Positions 1 through 8,286 are shown, counted from the stretch's first letter. The stretch: DNA of 13,889 bases from Liolophura sinensis (GCF_032854445.1 NC_088305.1:13939717-13953605); one strand, 5' to 3'. A program made the numbers and translations. The notes: generated from the letters alone by a model not told the origin.

Positions 1-881
1 TCTCTCTACTCTTCGTCTTTGGTTATATTGAGGTATGACAGCCTATATCTTACTTTTCGTTCAAACGACAACGAATCCATGGTTCTGAGAGTGAAAGATG
101 CAGGTAGATCTACAGCGGTCATGTTAGCCAAGGATTCCGCATAGGCCAGGTATATCAATAGCCGACCCCTGTTCGCGAAATCTAGAAGAAATAACGACTT
201 GAGTAGGGATGATGCTCACTTGGCCCATTATAATAACCTTGCAAGGCCTCTGGACCCGCTTGGACAAAGAGATTTTAGCTCCAATCGATTGTAGACCCTG
301 CAGCTGAGTATAGAATTGATTGTACTGATTCAACAACAACCACATGTGAAAATATTCTTGTTGAGACAATTAAATTTAATTGAGTCGAAAAGTACTAACA
401 GTCTACCTGTTAGTCTACGGCAAGTATTTGCTCTTAGCGTTAACTTTTGTTCGATTTTAAATATTTACAGGGTTGACCCGATCATAATTTTTGATTGTAA
501 GTTACAACTATCGGAGCTTAAAATCCCTTCGTGCAAAAGAGGGTACCGATTGTAAGGTAAGGCTATGATCAAGATCTTAGTGATATACACTTAACTTAGA
601 TGTAGGATTCCTTTGTGCAAGAGGCCTCTGGACAATTACTACGCTGGGAGAACATGTAGCAGGTCGCTCAGTGATACGGTCCGTTATGTACTCTTGTTAT
701 AAGTGCCTACAGTCCAGATGTTTCAGAGACCTGACTGCAAGTTCACGTCATCGATTCCGATTTCTGCTGCCCATCGCACGAGCTCCAGTATCGGGAAATG
801 CCTCGATTTAGATTGGGAAGCGCGCAAACGGAAGTGGTGAATTTGTCAACACAACTAAGTCTCAGTGCCGCGTTAGTATGA

Positions 882-882
<1 letters not shown>
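1..882. other. Unassigned AT-rich sequence
   Basis: No gene is recognised here on either strand. The longest open frames are about 80 codons, have no familiar motif, and overlap one another on opposite strands, as expected by chance. No tandem repeat or splice-bounded exon stood out. Confidence 0.6.

Positions 883-953
<71 letters not shown>
883..953. repeat. (TA)n microsatellite, 71 bp
   Basis: An uninterrupted alternating TA run of 35.5 dinucleotides. Its translation gives an artificial Ile-Tyr polymer, which should not be read as a protein. Long TA tracts are typical of intergenic or intronic animal DNA, can form cruciforms and are prone to assembly length error. Flanking sequence on either side is not repetitive. 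Confidence 0.98.
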
Positions 954-961
<8 letters not shown>

Positions 962-1095
962 CGCCTCTGCCCTTTATCAATGAGAGCGCGTGTTGGAATT
1001 CGGCTCTCGCTTCTTCAGAAGCGGCTTCAAGTTACGATATTGTCAAGCATACACTCTTGACCGCTGCATACAAATTCAAATCAATCTTCCAGTCA

Positions 1096-1229
1096 ATCAA
1101 GAAATTATATAATGTAAAAGATTAAAGCACAAAGAGTAGAACCAGAGCAGCGGCGACAGTATAACTAGTAACCCGTAAAATCTGGTCTCTTGAGAATGTA
1201 ATTTTAGGGTTTCATTTAACTGTTCATGC
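1096..1229 (+). repeat. Dispersed repeat family C, copy 1
   Basis: Aligns by eye to copy 3 (2811-2957) over its whole length. It starts at a shared 'tcaagaaat' block, passes through 'aaagcacaaagag' and the core 'gaaccagagcagcggcgac', then a 'gtaac..gtaaaat' block, and ends in 'agggttt'. Past the end it still resembles the inverted copy 4 ('actgttca'). There is no coding capacity and no tRNA-like promoter boxes, so this looks like a non-autonomous element or a terminal part of one. Class unknown. Confidence 0.7.
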
Positions 1230-2177
1230 AAGAGTACACTTCAAAAGTAAAAACTTTAACTGCCCCTGGCGTCATGGCTCAAATAGTTAATTGGAATAAT
1301 GACGTCACTGGTCTATAATTACTTATAATGGCGTGTTGTAACCACATTTATCATAACAGGATATGCTAGGCCTTTGATATATCCTTGCACACTATTTCTG
1401 TTTCAGTAATAACTTTTGACGTTGATACAAATCGTCGCACTACGCACGTGATGTAAAAAATACCACAAGGGGGGCACACGCCATGTGCAGGGTCCATCGG
1501 TATATAATAATCAAAAATAAAGCTATTCATCTTGTCATAAAGTCGGCGTGACAGCAGACTGTTATCGTCTTTATAGAAGTACAGATCCTGATATTAAAGA
1601 TGTATACCATCTGGATAGTCTAGTTTCCTTTAATTCCAGGGAAGATAGATATATTTCTTCCACAGCCTGCGCTATATATGGGTTGTTTAAAGCTGTAGCA
1701 TATCATTAATACTGTTTTATGAATGAGAAAGATCTGGTGAAGATTGCATGTTCCGTTACAAAACAAAACAAAAGTTTGGTGGCATCCTTGGGATCGAAAC
1801 CATAACCATTTCTCACTAGGCCCTCGGATAAAATGAGTGTAACACTCTAAATGATAAACATGAACAAAGCTTTCAAGATCTCTGGCGATCTATGTCATAA
1901 TGGTATCCAAGACAATTCCGCTTAACCTGGTACAAGGGTTTCTGTAACCGTATATGTTCATTACATCGGCATGATGCTTCAAACATCGAACAATCGCGCA
2001 TAAGCAGTAAATGAATTAGTGAAGGCTGATTTATAAAGGGCTGGGATATTTTGTTATTCGTTTCCAGTTCCTCACCGCATTCCTCCAGCGGAATACTTTT
2101 AACATCATTTACTACTTGTGGATGCCATGCCTGCTTTATATAAAGAGAACATCTCGCCTCTAGAACCGCAGCAGTGT
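1230..2177. other. Unassigned sequence between repeat copies
   Basis: No recognised gene. A 106-codon minus-strand open frame (1873-2193) is the longest here. Its product has scattered cysteines and a short C-E-x2-L-x-T stretch but nothing I can assign. It runs into the flank of repeat copy 2, so I treat it as unproven. A poly-purine-like 'aaaacaaaacaaaa' sits near 1760. Confidence 0.5.
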
Positions 2178-2279
2178 AGACAAATAAATACAACTGACTT
2201 GCAGCATAGAGTTAAACCAAAGCAGCGACGACACTGTGATAACTGACAAATGGTGATATGTAATCGGTGTAACGGCCTA
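2178..2279 (+). repeat. Dispersed repeat family C, copy 2 (truncated)
   Basis: Shares with copy 3 the blocks 'gcagcatagag' and 'agcagcgacgaca', then 'gcaaat.gt' (as 'acaaatggt'), and a 'ggtg.aa.cggcct' block. The homology stops exactly where the 12-bp minisatellite begins, so the right third present in copies 1, 3 and 4 ('agggtttta') is missing or was replaced by the tandem array. Confidence 0.65.
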
Positions 2280-2403
2280 AATGTAAATGTAACCGTGAAT
2301 GTAACTGTAAATGTAACCGTAAATGTAACCGTAAATGTAAATGTAACTGTAAATGTTATTATAAATGAAACAGTAAATGTAACTATACATGTACTTGTAA
2401 ATT
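2278..2403 (+). repeat. 12-bp minisatellite built on a GTAAAT/GTAACC hexamer
   Basis: About ten degenerate copies of a 12-bp unit close to 'aaatgtaaccgt', itself made of two similar hexamers. Because 12 is a multiple of three, one forward frame stays open and reads as an Asn-Val-Thr-Val polymer (2250-2468). That product is a by-product of the repeat and not a plausible gene. The units grow more divergent toward the right end. Confidence 0.93.
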
Positions 2404-2810
2404 ACACCTCCAGGGCTAGAGAAGAATTAGTTAAAGAAAATGCAGCGATGTTGATTGCAGGTTATTAGACGTCGGCGATCTAGAATGACATCCACTCCTG
2501 TTCCATCTTTGAAGACATGCATGGACAAATGTGAGAGTAATGTGCATCATTTCTTTCTTCTGGTTGATGCTGTACAGCTACTTTGTCTTTGACAACTTGA
2601 ATGGATGAGGACAAATTATGGAGAAGCGAAACCAGTTGTACTAGTAAACAAATGCTCTATCATTTATGTTGAGAATTGCTGAGTTTAAAGAACAGCTCAT
2701 TTCCACTTCTAAGCCCATAGTATATTAAACCTATTTTTGATCGACTAAATTAGCTGACATTGGGAGAACAGGCAGATGTGGGCATCTACACGTGAGGAAA
2801 GACTAAAACG
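2404..2810. other. Unassigned sequence
   Basis: Nothing recognised: no open frame of note, no tandem repeat, no similarity that I can see to the other repeats in the window. Confidence 0.6.
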
Positions 2811-2957
2811 TCAAGAAATAATACATATATAATTAAGTACTTACAGCACAGAGCCTAAAACCAGAGCAGCGACGACAGAGTGGTAGCTCGCAAATCGTCA
2901 CAAGTAACTGGTGAAATACGGCCTCCTGTCAATTTTCCTCAATCAGGGTTTTATTCT
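2811..2957 (+). repeat. Dispersed repeat family C, copy 3
   Basis: One of the two best-preserved copies. Blocks in order: 'tcaagaaat', 'atataattaa', 'acagcacagagc', the core 'aaccagagcagcgacgacag', 'gcaaat.gtca', 'aactggtgaaatacg', 'cctc.tgtcaattt.cctca.tc' and 'agggttttattct'. Copy 4 matches it in reverse complement from 'atataattaa' to 'gttttattct'. The two then diverge, so any terminal inverted repeat would be about 120-130 bp. Confidence 0.8.
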
Positions 2958-3154
2958 ATTCGCCTATAACACAATGTCTTGGCCTCATTTCAGAACAGGT
3001 TTATGCACTTACATGTACACATATTTATGACAATGTGGCTTGTAGTAAGGTTTATAAATCTGTGAAAAGCCAAACATCCAGCGTAGTTAGTATGCAAAAT
3101 TACGCTGCACTGAAATTGAAAAAAATATGTTACCTTCCCATAAGAAGGTTTTGT

Positions 3155-3166
3155 ACATTTCACGAA
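3155..3166 (+). repeat. Target-site duplication, left copy
   Basis: 'acatttcacgaa' directly precedes the A/T-rich tail of the SINE and recurs with one mismatch ('acatttcaagaa') just beyond its 5' end at 3438-3449. A 12-bp duplication fits target-primed reverse transcription by a LINE-encoded machinery. Confidence 0.85.
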
Positions 3167-3437
3167 TTTATTTATTTATTTATTTGATTGGTGTTTTACG
3201 CCGTGCTCAAGAATATTTCACTTATACGACGGCGGCCAGCATTATGGTGGGTGGAAAACGGGCACAGCCCGGGGGAAACCCACGACCATCCGCAGGTTGC
3301 TGGAAGACCTTCCCACGTGAGGCCGGAGAGGAAGCCAGCATGAGCTGGACTTGAACTCACAGCGACCGCATTGGTGGGAGACTTCTCGGTCATTACGCTG
3401 TGCTAGCGCGCTAACCAACTCAGCCATGGAGGCCCCC
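3167..3437 (-). mobile_element. tRNA-derived SINE, full-length copy on minus strand
   Basis: Read on the minus strand it starts 'ggggcctccatggctgagt', with a pol III A-box ('tggctgagttgg') in the first 20 bp. A B-box-like 'gagttcaagtcc' follows further in. Then come a GC-rich central body around 'ccagcaacctgcgga', a 3' region ending 'aaaacaccaatca', and an (AAAT)n tail at 3167-3184. The layout is tRNA-like head, body and LINE-type simple tail. A direct flanking duplication supports a complete insertion. Similar SINEs are, to my knowledge, abundant in molluscs, possibly one of the conserved-core superfamilies, but I cannot name the family without a search. Short open frames across it on both strands are not genes. 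Confidence 0.92.
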
Positions 3438-3449
3438 ACATTTCAAGAA
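3438..3449 (+). repeat. Target-site duplication, right copy
   Basis: 'acatttcaagaa' abuts the tRNA-like 5' end of the SINE and matches the left copy at 11 of 12 positions. Confidence 0.85.
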
Positions 3450-3999
3450 AAGAGCAAGATGATTTGACGGACATAAAACGTCTTCAGTTTAATGTTGTAA
3501 CTAGATGTGTGAATGGTGTAATTTATTTGCTGCAGCAGCCGATCAGTGTTGGTTGTATTTTTAAACTGGTCTTATTACTTGTATTCTATTTGTATGGTGT
3601 GAGAACAGACACAATTCGTAATATTTTTCAGCAATGTCTTTACAGGGCTGGTTAATTGGGTGTTCGTATTTTCATATATAATCGTATAGAGCTATAGTGT
3701 ACATATCAATCCTGATAAAGAGATACTAAACTGAACTTGTGCGAATATAATATAATTTACCATGTGAATGACTAATGTCTTTGGAATCATTTTCGTCCTG
3801 TGTTATGCCAAGCCAAAGAAGTGGATCCACAGGATTTCCCTTTGCATTGTTTTAATGTTTTTGTATGTTAAATGTAATTGGTAATGAATCAGTGAAGTGT
3901 AATAAATTGCAATCGACACCACTGCATTTTTTACCTAATTCTGTTTAAGCTATGGCACTAGGAGTGTGTAAGTTGCTACTGTTTATGCATTTACTTGAA
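3450..3999. other. Unassigned sequence inside the inverted-repeat pair
   Basis: AT-rich with no recognised coding content. A 63-codon hydrophobic open frame (3464-3655) has no identifiable domain. If the fold-back interpretation holds, this is part of its interior. Confidence 0.5.
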
Positions 4000-4132
4000 C
4001 AGTCAGAATAAAACCCTGACTGAGGTAAATTGACAAGAGGACGTATTTCACCGGTCAGTGACCATTTGCCAGCCATCATACTGTCGTCGATGCTCTGGTT
4101 TTGCTCTTTATGCTGTACGTCTTTAATTATAT
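4000..4132 (-). repeat. Dispersed repeat family C, copy 4 (inverted)
   Basis: The reverse complement reproduces copy 3 nearly base for base across its main blocks: 'atataattaa', 'gtacagca', 'aaaaccagagcatcgacgac', 'ggcaaatggtcac', 'ggtgaaatacg', 'cctc.tgtcaatttacctca' and 'cagggttttattctga'. It also preserves the 'gactgttca' extension seen in copy 1, so the family consensus reaches past where copy 3 diverges. Confidence 0.8.
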
Positions 4133-4352
4133 TTAATTAGATAATGTCCTTTTTATTATTCGCCTTAATATAGAATGTATACTTGCAGGCACAAAATTGT
4201 TATCCTGGTCTTGAGAAATGTATACGGCGATTTGAACCCTTGGCTGAAAAATTTTAACCCTTAGCTACAGGAAGCAAAAGTATACAAATGTGGGCGCAAG
4301 ACAAGCTATGTACAAGCCAGACCCTCAGGACCCATGCAGGACCCCTCGTGCA
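4133..4352. other. Unassigned sequence upstream of the RT fragment
   Basis: No recognised feature. If the RT fragment once extended leftward, the expected YIDD block is not visible here. Confidence 0.5.
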
Positions 4353-4643
4353 AAAGATATATATCCCGTTTCGCAGGATTTAAAGAAAACTACGGACTTT
4401 CCAGTTGGTACGTCTTATCTGGATTGGATCGCTCATTAAAGGGGTTTATAATCATGCCGAAACTACGACAAAAGGGATAACGTAAATTTAGGCAAAAGGT
4501 TGTAATATACCATGTATGTATGCTCGCATCGCTTGAGTCTACAGGCGGTGCATTTTTTCAGGATTTGTATTTCTACAAAGACCAAAACGGTTTTCAGTAT
4601 CGCCGACTTTACGAGAAAAGGAGTAGTCTCAATTTTGACGCTC
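4353..4643 (+). mobile_element. Reverse transcriptase fragment A (Penelope-like?), interrupted
   Basis: 4353-4424 reads 'KDIYPVSQDLKKTTDF', a short linker and then 'GTSYLD'. It matches fragment B (5749-5820) at 18 of 24 residues and 57 of 72 bases. After the SYLD block the frame is lost. The next block, 'DLYFYKDQNGFQYRRLYEK' (from 4562), picks up exactly where homology to B's 'LHLYKGQNGFLYLRLYDK' should continue. The intervening 136 bp or so are therefore an insertion, flanked by a possible 'ggat' duplication. Homology fades after 'LNFDA'. In this RT family the block follows the catalytic YxDD and ends with the SYLD motif. This is a dead, truncated copy. Confidence 0.75.
4425..4560. mobile_element. 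About 136-bp insertion within RT fragment A
   Basis: Inferred because it splits a contiguous RT block; 'ggat' stands at both borders (4421-4424 and 4561-4564). No inverted termini, A-tail or pol III boxes are obvious. Its right border reads 'attttttcag', a good splice acceptor, but the left border lacks a GT donor, so an intron is less likely. Confidence 0.45.
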
Positions 4644-5238
4644 TGTGTTGTGGAAGCAATTACTGCTGCATAGTTGGGTTTCCCTGGCACTCTCTTACCT
4701 AGGAAATTTCTGAATAGGTTGTTAAGCTGTTTACCTTTTACAGCTTGAAAGATGTCACATCCTAAAAGGCCCCTTTGCAGCTGTTACAGCACTCATGGAA
4801 TGTACGTGATTTCTCCGATATAAGTATTGTGTTAATTTGGATATGTCAATGACATCTATGTTCACTGCCAAGGAAAGTCCCAAGGCGCTATGAGACCTCG
4901 ATGTTTGCAATGTTTATCCCTAAACTTCATGAATAAGATAGAGGAATGGTTTCAAATCACTGGAAACGACCTGTCTTATACGGTAATATTTCACCCTTGT
5001 TAAGTATGTATGAACTGTTTCTGACAAAACTTGTTATTAATGGCCAGCTGCATACTTCTTTTCGCCAGTGTTTCTCTCAACACTACAATTCCAAAGGAAT
5101 GGTGGTTAACAAAGTGCTGAAACAGCCTGTCGTTTCCAACAGTACAAACTCCTATTGGTCTCATCGCGGACTATGATGTACCTTCAGTCCGCTCTCTAAT
5201 AAAGGAGTACATCCATACCTTCCCGTCCCACCCATATA
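4644..5238. other. Unassigned sequence between the two RT fragments
   Basis: By position it could contain the N-terminal part of fragment B. Short open frames (for example 4946-5176) show no block I can align to that protein. An isolated 'IPKLHE' (about 4917-4934) resembles the PKxHK block of the family but is followed at once by a stop and may be coincidence. Confidence 0.45.
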
Positions 5239-6097
5239 CCTCAACTTTACTTGATTCCAAAAACGCATAAATCCCAATACAAAGATCGCTTTATAACTGG
5301 GTCAAGGAGTTTTACCACCAAATCTACCGTATCTGCTCTCTTAAGGACATCTCGACTTTGGATTCCTAGCAAAAATTTAATTGATAGAATTTCATCACTG
5401 ATTGTATCGGTGTTTAATAAAACTATTCACCGCTACATTCACGTGAAAGGCAACAAAGCCTTCTTCATTTTGGCGACATACATCATGTTTCGCTGTTCAT
5501 CGAGTTGCTTGAATTTCTCATTGATGACATCTATGTGAAATTCGGAAAAAACATATGTCAACAGTGTATAGGTATTCCGATGGGTACAAATTGTGCCGAA
5601 CTTTTGGTCGACCTATACCTGTTCTCTTATGAATACGACTATGTGCAGAACGTGTTAAGGAGTAATCCTCGTTAGGCCCGATTTTTCTCATCCACTAAAC
5701 GGTATATTGATGCTAGCTTTAAACAATCCTTATATAACAAAGACTGTGAAAGATATTTACCCACCTTCGCTGAATTTAAAGGAAACCACAGACTCTCCAG
5801 ATGGTACATCTTATCTTGACCTACATTTATACAAGGGCCAAAACGGTTTTCTCTACCTCAGACTTTACGACAAGGAATGGTTTCAATTTTGACATTGTAA
5901 ATTATACTTACTTGGACAGCAATATACCGAAGGGTCCTGCATATGGCGTGTACACATCTGACCTTGTAGCATTTGTTAGATCCTGTATGTTATGGGGCGA
6001 TTTCAATCAACATCAGTTCTTACTGCAAAAACTTGTGGGTCAAGATTATTCCATCAATGGCCTTTACTCTACGTTGATTAAGATTCCTGTAAAGTAA
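5239..6097 (+). mobile_element. Reverse transcriptase fragment B (Penelope-like?), pseudogenised
   Basis: Blocks in order. 'LYLIPKTHKSQYKDRFITGS' (about 5242-5301) is the PKxHK...R motif of this RT type. 'KDISTL' (frame 3, 5343-5360) is the motif A aspartate region. 'LIDRISSLI' and a 'GNKAFF' block follow in frame 1. 'LLEFLIDDIYVKFG' and 'GIPMGTNCAELLVDLYLFSYE' (frame 3, 5505-5672) are motif B. A stop lies at 5673. 'RYID' (5700-5711) is motif C, and 'LALNN' to 'SYLDLHLYKGQNGFLYLRLYDK' follows in frame 1. Finally 'NGFNFDIVNY', 'LDSNIPKGPAYGVY' and a 'FLLQKLVGQDYSINGL' tail lie in frame 2. There are at least four frame changes. The second catalytic Asp of YIDD is lost to a small deletion. About fifty residues expected between the RFITGS block and motif A are absent. 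I judge the family Penelope-like from the GIPMGTNCA-type motif B and the PKxHK block, with moderate certainty. No GIY-YIG endonuclease was seen downstream. Confidence 0.85.
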
Positions 6098-6638
6098 ATA
6101 TGGACAGAGTGTATGGAATCTATGGCTTGTTAGAATCATAATTGTGTCTAATTCCGCTAAACCCGGGGTTAAAGGCCAGATATTCTTGGTGCTGAATTAC
6201 ATCGGAACGTTGGATATATGAATAGTTATAATCAAAGCTCAACTGAGATACATATTCTATTACTGACTACTTTTATACTAAAATGGTACACGATTGGAAT
6301 ACTGATTTCATTCATTCGCTTAGAACATACCTTGCACCTTTCCAACCTCACTGAAAACTGTTAGCGGCTTCTCGTTGCACCATTCCGTCCTAATATACTT
6401 CATATACCTGCTTCGTTCTTTGATGGTTTGCTTTTGGGAAAAGGTTTTGCGATTATGGACTTGGAAGGTCCAAATTGGTTGTTTTACATGAAGGTCTGTT
6501 TCGACGCACAGTTCCACCTTAACTAACAAGGGACCAGATGCCCAGTTTAACCCAATCACTCCAGACTTTGCCGAAATTACTGAAAAAAAAATCTGTCAAA
6601 AGATCCTCTACCTGAACCTATACCGTCGACATCCATAG
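6098..6638. other. Unassigned sequence downstream of the RT fragment
   Basis: May include the worn 3' end of the retroelement, but no endonuclease motif is readable. A 79-codon minus-strand open frame (6320-6559) has no familiar domain. Confidence 0.45.
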
Positions 6639-7181
6639 CATTCCTACAGTCTGGCACCCCTTAACTCAGAGGAGTATGTTGCTCCAAATGACAATCCACG
6701 ACTTCCGAAAGATGGGGCGAAAAGGAAGTCTTCTAGAAGAAAAGGCAGCACAAAGATTTTTTCTATCACAAAGATGCGCAAATGGGAGATAAAATCGTTT
6801 CACATCTTACAAGAAATACCACCGGAACCACTACTAATAGTAGAACGTTCAACTGATGGAAAGAACAAAGAAACAAATGACAAAACTCATACGTCAAACT
6901 GTTCAGACGTGGAGATGACCATCAGTCGTAATGAAACTGAAGAAGAAGTAATATCAGGGGGATTCCGTAATTGTCAAATTCGTTGGGAAGTGTACTACAC
7001 TGACTGGGTTGATGGCCGGTGTGGCATAGAAACGTGTAGTTCTTCAGTAGCAGGCTGTAAGGATGGACATTGCTTTCCTTGTCAACAATCAGAGGGCGTT
7101 ATCAACACTTGCCTCGCATTAGTTAAACGGCACGTGTTGATGTGCACACGTTGTGCAGAACTTCATCCAAAATACAGCTGA
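6639..7181 (+). CDS. Hypothetical open frame, basic patch plus Cys-rich C-terminus (candidate exon)
   Basis: The longest stop-free stretch in the window, 180 codons after a TAG at 6636-6638; the first ATG is at 6774, giving 135 residues. Before that ATG the frame encodes a strongly basic patch of nuclear-localisation type (residues 24-39 of the open frame, including KRKSSRRKGS). The frame therefore probably extended upstream, perhaps from a weak acceptor ending 'ttcctacag' at 6649. The last 90 or so residues hold ten cysteines, including a C-x4-C-x2-C cluster (CKDGHCFPC) and a CxxC near the end (CTRC), which could bind zinc. I do not recognise the family. A transposase remnant or a host exon are both possible. 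The minus strand of the distal part is also open (7119-7355), which lowers confidence. Confidence 0.35.
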   Translation, partial: HSYSLAPLNSEEYVAPNDNPRLPKDGAKRKSSRRKGSTKIFSITKMRKWEIKSFHILQEIPPEPLLIVERSTDGKNKETNDKTHTSNCSDVEMTISRNETEEEVISGGFRNCQIRWEVYYTDWVDGRCGIETCSSSVAGCKDGHCFPCQQSEGVINTCLALVKRHVLMCTRCAELHPKYS

Positions 7182-7457
7182 TACGTATCGTGTATACCAT
7201 AAGAGTTCATACGCCTGATGTGAGGGTAGTCCGACTGGTCTGTGTTGGTATTTGTCAATTATTTTCATACGAACGCCCAAGTTTAATATATCGTCATACT
7301 CGGCCTGTGTTGTAATGTGTTTTATTACCGGTACTTTACTGATTTGTCTCCACAAGATAATAGCATGGGATGGTTCATTGATAGTTGGATTCAGCGGTGG
7401 TGTAGTCCAGGTGTGCTTATACTTGCTTCATTTTCCTATTTTGATAGTAGGCCTACA
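7182..7457. other. Unassigned sequence, open on both strands
   Basis: A plus-strand frame (7252-7602) starts from TTG and is hydrophobic and Cys-containing; a minus-strand frame (7119-7355) overlaps it. Neither has a recognisable domain, and no ATG supports the plus frame at its start. Confidence 0.4.
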
Positions 7458-7598
7458 TTATAACCGCCCTGAGGTCGTCTCATTTCCCCTGCTACATAAG
7501 ATACATGTTTTGTTTGTGATTTCCAATGGTCTGAAGTTGGGATGGCGGTTGAAAAACATTTGCCCATGGTCGGACGTTTCAGCTGTCAGTACACCTTG
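7458..7598 (-). other. Short minus-strand open frame with a CxxC motif
   Basis: A 46-codon stop-to-stop frame whose translation contains 'NRHPNFRPLEITNKTCILC' followed by a basic/Thr-rich end. The spacing loosely recalls the C-terminal Cys motif of piggyBac-type transposases, but no DDE core is visible on this strand upstream. It could equally be chance. Given as a lead only. Confidence 0.15.
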
Positions 7599-8077
7599 TT
7601 AACACTGTATGCCGCCATCTTGTTTTTTGGGACTACTCCCGACTTACACTTCGATCGTGACAAGTTACAGAAGCAAGTTACCCTCCTGACCAACATGGTG
7701 GATATTAGCCATATATGATGTTGCAACGATTTATGTTATGGTCAGAGGGGGCACTTAAATCTTACCAGTTGTCGCCCATAACCTGTGAAATACCGGTTTT
7801 CCTGTCGGTTTTCAATCACGACATGCCTGTTGAGATGTATTTAAAAAAATTTATTTTTATTTTTAACCGAACGTTCTAAAGGGGCGTGAACTAATTCTGG
7901 AAACCATGATGTGTTTTACAAGGGGTGTTAAAATGCGATGCTAAATATTACGGACGTGCTACACGACTAGGATAGAATAATAAAAAGAATACGTTTGTTT
8001 CTCGAAAACAAATCCAACTATAAAATATAGCACTATAAAATAAAACATCTGCAGGTTTGCTTTCATATTTAAGCTAA
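7599..8077. other. Unassigned sequence; possible worn family-C remnant near 7780
   Basis: Mostly AT-rich non-coding DNA. Around 7783-7825 'tgtgaaatacc' followed by 'tttcctgtcggttttcaatc' loosely parallels the 'ggtgaaatacg..cctc.tgtcaattt.cctcaatc' stretch of family C, without its core. Too weak to count as a copy. Confidence 0.35.
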
Positions 8078-8286
8078 GACGCTGTTGTCAGGGTAGGCTT
8101 CGGTGAGACAGGCACGGTGTCAAACAACGACCACACTGACAGTGAGCCGGGGAGGTCGCTCGTTGGTAGCAGCGAGAGTTCAAACAGATCAAAAGTTTTC
8201 CCAAACTCTGTCTGACAGAGCTAAAGGAGCTGGAAACCTCTGGCATCAGCAAAACGACAACAAAAGTGGGGAGCTCAACTGTTTAA
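8078..8286 (+). pseudogene. Coding-like segment in two overlapping frames, product unknown
   Basis: Frame 2 is open from 8078 to a TGA at 8213-8215 and reads as a Ser/Asn/Gly-rich, hydrophilic peptide ending 'SNRSKVFPNSV'. Frame 1, open 8173-8286, continues with 'LTELKELETSGISKTTTKVG' and ends at a TAA. Joining them at about 8205-8215 would give one continuous hydrophilic C-terminus, suggesting a 1-2 base frameshift in a former terminal exon. I recognise no domain. Both frames are short enough to be chance. Confidence 0.2.

Larger units (their letters stand above)
2811..4132. mobile_element. Possible fold-back element bounded by inverted family-C copies
   Basis: Copies 3 and 4 lie about 1.3 kb apart in opposite orientation. 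This is the geometry of a non-autonomous DNA transposon or fold-back element with long terminal inverted repeats. The interior codes for nothing recognisable and hosts an independent SINE insertion. Against this, copies 1 and 2 occur singly in direct orientation, and I could not find a convincing target-site duplication outside the pair. Two separate insertions are therefore equally possible. Confidence 0.35.

Noticed and set aside
124-369. 81-codon minus-strand open frame near the left edge
   Set aside because: Length is within chance expectation, overlaps an opposite-strand frame and shows no motif.
878-1060. Open frame with Ile-Tyr polymer, and a similar one at 10736-10957 on minus
   Set aside because: Both are created by (TA)n microsatellites.
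1780-1850. Minus-strand 'ggtttcgatccca' resembling a tRNA B-box
   Set aside because: The flanking bases do not form a T-stem and no A-box or acceptor stem is found, so neither a tRNA gene nor a SINE head is supported.
1873-2193. 106-codon minus-strand open frame as a gene
   Set aside because: No recognisable domain, no splice or promoter support, and it overlaps the flank of a repeat copy.
2250-2468. Open frame encoding an Asn-Val-Thr-Val repeat protein
   Set aside because: It is the translation of a 12-bp DNA minisatellite whose unit length keeps the frame open; no start context or flanking coding signal.
3127-3439. Three short open frames around 3.2-3.4 kb, and one at 12794-12988
   Set aside because: All lie on SINE copies and recur with them; they are element shadows.
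7766-7830. Fifth copy of repeat family C
   Set aside because: Only a short, gapped resemblance to one block, and the diagnostic core is absent.
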